NCBI GenBank assembly: GCA_030640155.1
Contig: DAOWJX010000353.1
Coordinates: forward strand, 1 to 5,328
DNA length: 5,328 nucleotides
Reading direction: 5' to 3'
Source of the DNA: Candidatus Aegiribacteria sp.
GTDB lineage: Bacteria; Fermentibacterota; Fermentibacteria; Fermentibacterales; JCC-6
In this document: positions 1-4,382 of the stretch, one piece after another
How positions within the stretch are numbered: position 1 is the first letter of the stretch
Layout of the letters: each line of letters starts with the position of its first letter
Made by a program: the position numbers and the translations under genes
The notes under the pieces: generated by a model
Told to the model about the DNA's origin: nothing
Database searches by the model: none
Seen by the model: only the letters and a program-made list of their open reading frames with translations

Positions 1-11
1 AATCAAGCGTT

Positions 12-31
12 CCTGTAATCAGGGAGGATGC
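12..31 (+). promoter_or_regulatory. RBS and small hairpin before the tyrosine recombinase
   Basis: AGGGAGGA (21-28) is a strong Shine-Dalgarno sequence 4 nt before the ATG at 33 and supports that start. Its first bases also pair with an upstream segment: CCTG (12-15) and CAGG (20-23) around a TAAT loop. The hairpin could partly hide the ribosome site, but the stem is short. Only 32 bases precede the gene, so no promoter can be assigned. Confidence 0.5.
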
Positions 32-32
32 C

Positions 33-914
33 ATGACAGCATTGAGACAAAGGATGATCGAGGATCTTCAACTCGCGGGAATGAGTGAGAGGACCCAGGA
101 GTCATATGTTCGGTCAGTTCGACAGCTGGCGGAATACTGCGAGAAGTCGCCCGATAAGATTGGCAGGGAAGAGATACGCTCGTACTTTCTCTACGTGAAG
201 AATGAGAAGAAGTGGGCTCGTGCCACTTGTACAATCGCAATCTGTGGTATCAAGTTCTTCTGGGAGCAGACTCTGAAGCGTGACTGGTCGATACTCGGGC
301 TGGTTCGCCCTGCGCGGGAGAAGAAGCTGCCGGTGATTCTCTCTCGTGGGGAAGTCATTACCATCATGCGGAATGCCAAACATTTCCGGTATCGCGTATG
401 CCTTGAGACGATCTATTCTCTTGGATTACGGCTGGGTGAAGGTATCGGATTGAAGCTTTGTGATATAGACAGTGATCGCATGGTCATTCACCTACGGCAT
501 GGCAAGGGAGGCAAGGATCGGTATGTGCCGTTGCCCAAACGTACTCTCCAATTGCTGCGTGAATTCTGGGTGATACACCGGAATGAGACATGGATATTTC
601 CACGGATTGGCCGGGGTCGCTCTGGTAAATACGACATTTCAAATCCTATCAATGAGCCATTTTCAAAAGGTGTAATTCAAGCTGCTTTCAGGGAAGCACT
701 GAAGGCCAGTGGTATACGTAAAAAGGCTCATGTGCATACTCTTCGACATTCATATGCAACTCACCTCCTTGAAGCTGGTGTAAATCTTCGTCAGATCCAG
801 ACGAACCTGGGGCACAACAGCCCCGCGACCACTTCAGTTTACACACATCTTACAGGGGTGGCCCGAGACAAAGCCAGACAACATCTTGACAACATCATGA
901 ATGAGCTTCCCTGA
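33..914 (+). CDS. Tyrosine recombinase (phage-integrase family) of an IS91-type element
   Basis: This 293-aa protein is a site-specific DNA strand-exchange enzyme. It has an N-terminal SAM-like core-binding domain (about residues 5-85, with the typical TQESYVRSVR helix) and a C-terminal catalytic domain (about 98-290). All expected catalytic residues are visible: R133 in SLGLRLGE, K158 in HGKGGKDR, H235 and R238 in HTLRHSYATHLL, H261 in NLGHNS, and the nucleophile Y270 in SVYTHL. The length is typical of XerC/D-size recombinases. It lacks the IntI-specific insertion seen in the second recombinase of this window, so it is not an integron integrase. The transposase gene follows after 11 nt, which suggests co-transcription and a role in the IS, perhaps resolving or integrating intermediates. 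That role is inferred. The start has a strong RBS and a good family-like N-terminus. Confidence 0.9.
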   Translation: MTALRQRMIEDLQLAGMSERTQESYVRSVRQLAEYCEKSPDKIGREEIRSYFLYVKNEKKWARATCTIAICGIKFFWEQTLKRDWSILGLVRPAREKKLPVILSRGEVITIMRNAKHFRYRVCLETIYSLGLRLGEGIGLKLCDIDSDRMVIHLRHGKGGKDRYVPLPKRTLQLLREFWVIHRNETWIFPRIGRGRSGKYDISNPINEPFSKGVIQAAFREALKASGIRKKAHVHTLRHSYATHLLEAGVNLRQIQTNLGHNSPATTSVYTHLTGVARDKARQHLDNIMNELP

Positions 915-923
915 TCTGAGGGA
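908..923 (+). promoter_or_regulatory. Stop/RBS hairpin at the recombinase-transposase junction
   Basis: TCCCT (908-912) and AGGGA (919-923) form a 5-bp inverted repeat with a 6-nt loop. The stem and loop contain the recombinase stop codon (TGA, 912-914) and the only Shine-Dalgarno-like run (GAGGG, 918-922) for the transposase. Ribosomes finishing the first gene would open it, which would couple transposase translation to recombinase translation. The inverted repeat is seen; the regulatory role is inferred. Confidence 0.35.
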
Positions 924-925
924 TC

Positions 926-1987
926 ATGATCGAGATGGCGGATATCTTCCGCCAGTACAAGTATGAATATCTCCGAGAGTATGGAGATCGAATTCTGCCG
1001 AGCCACAGGAAAGCAATAGATGATATCATCTCCTGCCGTACTCCCGCACTCGGTGGCAACCTCTATAGCTGCCCTTCCTGTGGAGAGCAACGATATAGTT
1101 ATCATTCTTGTGGTAACCGGCACTGCCCCAAGTGCGGTAACGATGATGCTACACGCTGGGTTGAAAAACAGTCAGCCCGTATTCCTGAAGTTCCATGCTT
1201 CCTGTTAACCTTCACCTTGCCACATGAGCTGAACAAAGTCGTCAGGAGTAATCAGAAGGATTGTTACAGCTTATTGTTCAAAGCATCTTCCGCATCCATC
1301 AGGAAGCTCTCGGCTGATCCCCGCCACCTCGGCGCGCAGCCCGGTATGCTGGGCGTTCTGCATACATGGGGTCGTGATCTCTCATATCATACCCATGTTC
1401 ATTACCTGGTTCCCGGTGGTGGTATCGATAAGAACGGTAAATGGTGCAGGACACCCTACGAAGAGTTCTTCCTGCCCGTCAGGGCACTCTCACTCATCTA
1501 TCGAGCAAAGTTACGCGATGGCATGAAGATACTGAGTCTTTATAATGCAGTTCCCGAAAAAGCCTGGAAAAAGGACTGGGTTGTACACTGCGAGCCTGCT
1601 GGACAAGGACCTGAAGCAATCAGGTATCTCTCACGCTATATCTACCGAGTGGCAATCACGAACAATCGGATCATCTCTCTCAGGGATGACAAAGTAACCT
1701 TCAGGTATCAACCAGTGGAGACAAAGGACTGGAAGTATATGACACTTCCGGTTCTTGTCTTCATGGCACGCTTCCTACAGCATGTGCTGCCAAAGGGATT
1801 CTGCAAGGTACGTTACTATGGATATCTCCATCAACGCTGTACTGAAAAACTCAATTCGATACGGGAGCAACTAGGATTATCACCGGTAATCATTCCGATT
1901 GAAAGGCCGAAAAAATACTTCTGTCATTATTGCGGTACTGAACTGATACCTGGAGCCGCTTTGGAAAGAATGAGAGCCCCTCCGTGA
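926..1987 (+). CDS. tnpA: IS91-family HUH transposase
   Basis: This 353-aa rolling-circle-type transposase nicks and joins single-stranded DNA through a tyrosine. In order, it shows an N-terminal zinc-binding region with CPSC (C49, C52), C62 and HCPKC (H66, C67, C70); the HUH metal-binding motif HVH (H157-H159) within HTHVHYLVPGGG; a YLSRY segment giving the Y234/Y238 pair at the YxxxY spacing of IS91 itself (ISCR elements have one tyrosine); the conserved FLQHVLPKGF region (283-292); and a C-terminal CHYC (C333-C336) metal knuckle. Length and domain order match intact family members, so the gene looks functional. The start at 926 follows the recombinase stop by 11 nt. An in-frame ATG at 935 lies 12 nt after GAGGG, and the first ATG only 3 nt after it, so the exact start is not settled. 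Confidence 0.95.
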   Translation: MIEMADIFRQYKYEYLREYGDRILPSHRKAIDDIISCRTPALGGNLYSCPSCGEQRYSYHSCGNRHCPKCGNDDATRWVEKQSARIPEVPCFLLTFTLPHELNKVVRSNQKDCYSLLFKASSASIRKLSADPRHLGAQPGMLGVLHTWGRDLSYHTHVHYLVPGGGIDKNGKWCRTPYEEFFLPVRALSLIYRAKLRDGMKILSLYNAVPEKAWKKDWVVHCEPAGQGPEAIRYLSRYIYRVAITNNRIISLRDDKVTFRYQPVETKDWKYMTLPVLVFMARFLQHVLPKGFCKVRYYGYLHQRCTEKLNSIREQLGLSPVIIPIERPKKYFCHYCGTELIPGAALERMRAPP

Positions 1988-2083
1988 CACGAACAATTCA
2001 ACGCTTTATTACTCAGTCCAAGCTGCTTAGTATCTTAACAAAGCGGTCTGAAACCGGTCTACCCCAAAACCTTAATCAAGCGA

Positions 2084-2107
2084 TACTGGTGCAGTGCATT
2101 ACCAGTA
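2084..2107. repeat. 7-bp inverted repeat (hairpin)
   Basis: TACTGGT (2084-2090) and ACCAGTA (2101-2107) are perfect complements around a 10-nt loop. There is no T-run, so this is not an obvious intrinsic terminator. It could belong to the IS91 ori end, which in this family often carries stem-loops, or to a decayed recombination site. I cannot decide between these. Confidence 0.4.
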
Positions 2108-2113
2108 AATACA

Positions 2114-2182
2114 TTGAAACCGGGCGGACATCCACACCTCCGACCGATTACATTATCAATACTGGTCATGTCCTGGTTGAAT
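2114..2182 (-). other. Possible second attC-like site (ORF-less mini-cassette)
   Basis: On the - strand, ATTCAAC (2182-2176) fits the R'' consensus RYYYAAC and is the reverse complement of GTTGAAT at 2236-2230, where the next cassette would start. It is followed by CAGGACAT and, about 40 nt on, by ATGTCC (2131-2126) and GGTTTCAAT. The arms pair as AACC-GGACAT with ATGTCC-GGTT, with unequal bulges (1 and 4 nt) as in attC sites. The segment TCCTGGTTGAAT (+ strand, 2171-2182) is nearly repeated in inverted form inside the first attC (2230-2242), as expected for sites of one array. Against it: the R' side reads GTTTCAA, which breaks GTTRRRY, and the implied cassette of about 115 bp has no gene. 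It may be a decayed or promoter-type cassette, or an IS stem-loop. Confidence 0.4.
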
Positions 2183-2229
2183 GCCAAATCTTAGGGTCAA
2201 ATAGAAAATACAAAGCACCGCACCGCTTA

Positions 2230-2284
2230 ATTCAACACAGGATTGCAGCGCACACGTGCGCTACGAATCCTTACTTCGTTATGT
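2230..2284 (-). other. attC recombination site of the methyltransferase cassette
   Basis: This is a 55-bp imperfect palindrome, close to the shortest known attC sites. On the - strand, R'' is ACATAAC (2284-2278; one deviation from RYYYAAC), and R' is GTTGAAT (2236-2230), a perfect GTTRRRY with crossover expected after the G. Inside are L''/L' arms AGGATT and AATCCT (2271-2266, 2244-2239) and an inner stem AGCGCAC/GTGCGCT (2247-2253, 2256-2262) forming the terminal hairpin. Unpaired bases between the stems (2245-2246 and 2263-2265) resemble the unpaired central spacer. R'' lies 15 nt after the methyltransferase stop codon. Its 8-bp reverse complement is found exactly at the cassette start, which is the key proof. 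There is no T-tract, so a terminator is unlikely. Confidence 0.85.
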
Positions 2285-2955
2285 GAGATTAATTCAGCAT
2301 CAACCATTTTTCGTTTTTGCAATTACTAATATCCAGCCATTTTTGGACTTGTTATCGATAGAGACATGTTCAAATCCAGCGGAATTTAGTTTTTCTTTAT
2401 ATTCAATAGCATTTTTGAGCTGTAGAAATTCAGACCATTTTGAGTCTTCAGGCGGATATCTGTTTACAATTATTAGAGTGCCTGTTGATTTAAGGATTCT
2501 TTTAACTTCTTTTAAATCTTTTTCCAAATTTGTCCAGAACTGAATTGTCTCAAATGCTGTAACAAGATCAAATTGGCTGTCTGAATATGGCAAAGCTGAC
2601 ACACTTCCTTGATTAATTTCAACCAATCCTTTTGATATCAAAGAACTATTTAACTTTCTGGATAGGTTTACCATTTCCAGTGAATGATCTAATCCATATA
2701 TTTTTCCCTTTATTGCTTTTTCTGCAATTGCTTTTACTGCATTACCCCCACCACACCCAATATCAAGACAAATGTAGTTTTCATTGATAGAACAATTCTG
2801 TAATCCCCATTTATGAATAGTGCCATGAAAAATATTCATTAATTTTCCTGTGATGGTACCAAATAGTCCAGAAGGTTTTCCTCCCTGCTCTTGCATTATT
2901 TTTGTCAGACTCATAACTCGATATTTTATACTCCGGTTTCTTTTTTTCCACATAA
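2236..2955 (-). mobile_element. Integron gene cassette carrying a methyltransferase gene
   Basis: The cassette runs from the T after the crossover G at 2956 to the G of the attC R' box at 2236, 720 bp in all. Its first bases TTATGTG, with the preceding G, form an 8-bp inverted repeat with the attC R'' end (CACATAAC at 2949-2956 and GTTATGTG at 2278-2285, + strand). In the circular form these would pair to rebuild a full attC. The single gene fills nearly the whole cassette, as is usual. Sampled lines are about one-quarter to one-third GC against roughly half in tex, which indicates a foreign source. Confidence 0.85.
2300..2953 (-). CDS. Class I SAM-dependent methyltransferase (cassette gene)
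   Basis: The 217-aa product is a soluble methyltransferase of the Methyltransf_11/UbiE-like type. It transfers a methyl group from S-adenosylmethionine to an unknown substrate. Motif I is LDIGCGGG (63-70), the acidic ribose-binding residue is D89 in IYGLDHS, and the adenine and motif II/III region is around SVSALPYSDSQFDLV (117-131), followed by LKEVKRILKSTGTLIIV (147-163). The C-terminal strand GWILVIAK is complete. The start is uncertain. The ATG at 2953 begins two bases inside the cassette and has no Shine-Dalgarno. The ATG at 2914 (M14, MSLTKIMQEQGGKPSG) matches where I would expect such proteins to begin, but it also lacks a well-placed site. Expression should come from Pc in attI. Small-molecule modification or resistance roles are possible, but nothing here shows them. 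Confidence 0.88.
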   Translation of the reverse strand: MWKKRNRSIKYRVMSLTKIMQEQGGKPSGLFGTITGKLMNIFHGTIHKWGLQNCSINENYICLDIGCGGGNAVKAIAEKAIKGKIYGLDHSLEMVNLSRKLNSSLISKGLVEINQGSVSALPYSDSQFDLVTAFETIQFWTNLEKDLKEVKRILKSTGTLIIVNRYPPEDSKWSEFLQLKNAIEYKEKLNSAGFEHVSIDNKSKNGWILVIAKTKNG

Positions 2956-3010
2956 CAATTATTAGCTATACGTATTTTCCAGTCAGGATTGCTTGATTGC
3001 TGCTCTGACT
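2949..3010 (-). other. attI: attI recombination site (proximal part)
   Basis: The crossover triplet is in GTTATGT (2956-2950, - strand), where the first cassette joins. The left flank is TAGCTAATAATT. Further from the crossover are two tandem 7-bp repeats GATTGCT (2987-2993 and 2995-3001, + strand, one base apart). They are framed by a 6-bp inverted repeat AGTCAG (2981-2986) and CTGACT (3005-3010). In class 1 integrons attI carries direct-repeat integrase-binding sites upstream of the core, and these tandem repeats are candidates for the same job. The outer edge of attI cannot be set from sequence alone. Location between intI and the first cassette is as in other integrons. Confidence 0.7.
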
Positions 3011-3025
3011 CTATTTTAGTTTATT

Positions 3026-3054
3026 AGTATCATTCAGATATGTACGACTGTCAA
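3026..3054 (-). promoter_or_regulatory. Pc, cassette promoter
   Basis: On the - strand a perfect -35 box TTGACA (3054-3049) is followed, after an optimal 17-nt spacer, by GATACT (3031-3026), which matches the -10 consensus at four of six positions. Transcription would start near 3019 and run about 65 nt through attI into the methyltransferase cassette. Position and direction are those expected for the common cassette promoter, here placed in the attI-intI intergenic region rather than inside intI. Confidence 0.75.
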
Positions 3055-3080
3055 GATTTGTGGTAGGGGTTGCGTATAAT
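3052..3080 (+). promoter_or_regulatory. PintI, integrase promoter (candidate)
   Basis: A perfect -10 box TATAAT lies at 3075-3080 on the + strand, 57 nt before the intI start. The -35 region at 17-nt spacing (3052-3057, CAAGAT) is poor, so this promoter would be weak or activator-dependent. It overlaps the -35 box of Pc on the other strand, so polymerase binding at the two promoters may compete. Confidence 0.5.
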
Positions 3081-3115
3081 CGAATTAGTATGTAATATCC
3101 GGTTAGAAATTAGGA

Positions 3116-3130
3116 TGTATATACAAGGAG
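3116..3130 (+). promoter_or_regulatory. intI RBS with adjoining 10-bp palindrome
   Basis: AAGGAG (3125-3130) is 7 nt before the ATG at 3138 and fixes the intI start. Immediately upstream and overlapping by one base is the perfect palindrome TGTATATACA (3116-3125). It could be an operator or help mask the RBS. It does not have the spacing of the gammaproteobacterial LexA box (CTG-N10-CAG). Confidence 0.6.
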
Positions 3131-3137
3131 AATTGAT

Positions 3138-4382
3138 ATGAGTTCAAGTGATGAGTATTCTGATTACCTCCTTTCAAACAGGTTGGTTAACGGGAACAGG
3201 ATTCAGTACTACTCCAGCTGGGTGAAAGCCTATCGGACACTAAAGCATCGGTATATGGAACCGTCTGCCGAGAAAGCGAAGCTGAGGTTTATAGAGCAAC
3301 TGCGAAAGGATGGGCGGGAAGACTGGCAGATAGAGCAGGCAGAGGATGCTGTCAGGATATATCTTGAATTTAGAAAAAGAAGTGCAAGTTCTGATAATGC
3401 TGTCAGTATACCGGCTGATATTATCGAGAGAGTTCGGGAAGGTTTGAGGTTGAAGCACTATGCATATCGTACTGAGAAGAGCTATGTGCATTGGGTAGAG
3501 AGATATCTTAAGTATCTCGGAAGTATTGATGCTAATGCCAGCAGCTCGGAGAGTGTCAGGAATTACCTGACATATCTTGCAATTGATCGGAAAGTGAGTG
3601 CATCCACACAGAACCAGGCATTCAGCGCTCTTCTTTTCCTGCACAGGGATATCCTGGGAATGGAACTGGAGGGTCTCAGGGATACTGTCAGGGCTAAGCG
3701 TGGACGAAAGCTGCCTGTCGTTCTTTCTCCCTCAGAGGTTATTAAGGTTCTGGAAAATTCATCGGGCGTTTCTCTGCTTGCTCTTCGACTTCTTTATGGT
3801 GGAGGGCTTAGATTGATGGAGGTAGTTCGACTTCGCGTGAAGGATATCGATTTCGACAACAACCTGATATTCGTCCGGGACGGCAAGGGTGGAAATGACC
3901 GAACAACACTACTTGCTGAAGCTGTTAAACCTGATCTGATTTTGCACCTGGGGCATGTAAGGGGAATTCATAAGGATGATCTTGCTTCAGGAGCCGGGGA
4001 AGTATGGATGCCGGATGCTCTTTCTCGCAAATATCGATCTGCTGGGAAAGAATGGGGCTGGCAGTATGTGTTTCCAGCGAGAGGGCTTTCACCGGATCCG
4101 CGTTCAGGTACAGTAAGAAGACATCATCTAAGCCCTGGAAGTATTCAGAGGGCTATGAAGAAAGCTGTCAGGACTGCCGGGCTGGTGAAGCATGCCAGTG
4201 TTCATACACTTAGACACAGTTTCGCTACCCATCTTCTCATGGATGGAGTGGACCTTCGAGAGATACAGGAATACCTTGGTCATAAGAGTATAGAAACCAC
4301 AATGATCTACACGCATGTAATTCGGAATCTGCGGAATCCTGCAGTGAGTCCATTGGACAGGTTGGAGATAATTCATGAGTGA
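3138..4382 (+). CDS. intI: Integron integrase IntI, long form
   Basis: This 414-aa tyrosine recombinase recombines attI and attC sites to insert and excise cassettes. Catalytic residues visible are R225 (GGGLRLME), K250 (DGKGGNDR), H356 and R359 (VHTLRHSFATHLL), H382 (LGHKS) and nucleophile Y391 (MIYTHV). The IntI hallmark, the extra segment between the conserved K and H-R regions, is present at about 286-325, with PDALSRKY, EWGWQYVFP and PRSGTVRRHH. The core-binding domain covers about 92-185. The first 90 residues are an extension beyond the 320-340 aa of class 1-3 integrases. It contains a second helix (NRIQYYSSWVKAYRTL) resembling the core-binding helix YRTEKSYVHWVERYL, and an EDWQIEQAE motif. 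The gene diverges from the cassette and attI, and its end overlaps tex by 8 nt. No disruption is seen. Confidence 0.97.
   Translation: MSSSDEYSDYLLSNRLVNGNRIQYYSSWVKAYRTLKHRYMEPSAEKAKLRFIEQLRKDGREDWQIEQAEDAVRIYLEFRKRSASSDNAVSIPADIIERVREGLRLKHYAYRTEKSYVHWVERYLKYLGSIDANASSSESVRNYLTYLAIDRKVSASTQNQAFSALLFLHRDILGMELEGLRDTVRAKRGRKLPVVLSPSEVIKVLENSSGVSLLALRLLYGGGLRLMEVVRLRVKDIDFDNNLIFVRDGKGGNDRTTLLAEAVKPDLILHLGHVRGIHKDDLASGAGEVWMPDALSRKYRSAGKEWGWQYVFPARGLSPDPRSGTVRRHHLSPGSIQRAMKKAVRTAGLVKHASVHTLRHSFATHLLMDGVDLREIQEYLGHKSIETTMIYTHVIRNLRNPAVSPLDRLEIIHE
4364..4382 (+). promoter_or_regulatory. tex RBS inside intI and 8-nt gene overlap
   Basis: GGAG (4364-4367) in the last codons of intI lies 7 nt before the tex ATG (4375-4377). 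The sequence ATGAGTGA (4375-4382) contains both the tex start and the intI stop TGA (4380-4382). This layout is typical of translational coupling, so tex is probably read from the same mRNA as intI, unless a promoter within intI also serves it. Confidence 0.75.

Larger units (their letters stand above)
1..1987 (+). mobile_element. IS91-family element with accessory tyrosine recombinase (left end outside window)
   Basis: Two closely spaced co-directional genes, a tyrosine recombinase and an IS91-type HUH transposase, form the core of the element. IS91-family elements that carry an extra tyrosine-recombinase ORF next to the transposase are known, and this arrangement fits them. IS91-type elements move by a rolling-circle-like mechanism, without terminal inverted repeats of the DDE type and without target duplication, so the ends cannot be read from direct repeats. 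The left (ter) end is probably upstream of base 1. The right (ori) end should lie somewhere in 1988-2229, but I could not place it. The coordinates given are the minimal coding core. The element points toward the integron cassette, against cassette transcription. Confidence 0.75.
1988..2229. other. Non-coding, repeat-rich stretch between IS transposase and the attC
   Basis: I see no convincing gene here. The only long frame (starting at 1984) lacks recognisable motifs and runs through the attC. The stretch has several repeats: TGAAACCGG at 2049-2057 and 2115-2123; ATACTGGT at 2083-2090 and 2159-2166; the hairpin TACTGGT/ACCAGTA (2084-2090, 2101-2107, 10-nt loop); and the heptamer ATTCAAC at 1996-2002, present inverted as GTTGAAT at 2176-2182. 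Part should be the IS91 ori end, and part looks like integron recombination-site material. IS91-type elements favour CAAG or GAAC next to their ori end. GAAC (1991-1994) and CAAG (2077-2080) both occur, but tetramers are too common to place the boundary. Confidence 0.5.
2230..4382. mobile_element. Integron: attC, gene cassette, attI with Pc, and intI
   Basis: The parts occur in the canonical divergent layout. The integrase gene is on the + strand, its attI and cassette promoter lie just upstream on the - strand, and a cassette with its attC points away from intI. A single clear cassette is present, possibly followed by an ORF-less remnant. The array then runs into the IS91-type element. The direct coupling of intI to the core gene tex suggests a sedentary chromosomal integron rather than a plasmid or transposon-borne one. 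No second integron-mobilising system is visible to the right. Confidence 0.85.

Noticed and set aside
1..2082. AATCAAGCG at 1-9 and 2074-2082 as IS target duplication or element ends
   Set aside because: IS91-type elements do not make target duplications, and several 9-bp repeats are expected by chance in 2 kb. The CAAG inside is suggestive but not enough to set the boundary.
2239..2271. Strong hairpin read as an intrinsic terminator for the methyltransferase
   Set aside because: No T-run follows on either strand, and the hairpin is flanked by R'' and R' boxes that match the cassette ends, so attC explains it better.
1984..2286. 100-codon frame after the transposase on the + strand
   Set aside because: It runs through the repeat-rich region and the whole attC, has no recognisable domain or RBS, and its composition looks random.
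2256..2543. 95-codon + strand frame antisense to the methyltransferase
   Set aside because: It starts inside the attC hairpin and lies opposite a gene with clear methyltransferase motifs. It is a shadow frame.
3116..3125. TGTATATACA as a LexA (SOS) box controlling intI
   Set aside because: The half-sites are too close for the CTG-N10-CAG box of gammaproteobacteria, and the palindrome lies just before the RBS rather than on the promoter. An unknown repressor remains possible.
3240..3644. 134-codon - strand frame opposite intI
   Set aside because: It is antisense to the IntI core-binding region and has no motif or RBS. It is a shadow of intI.
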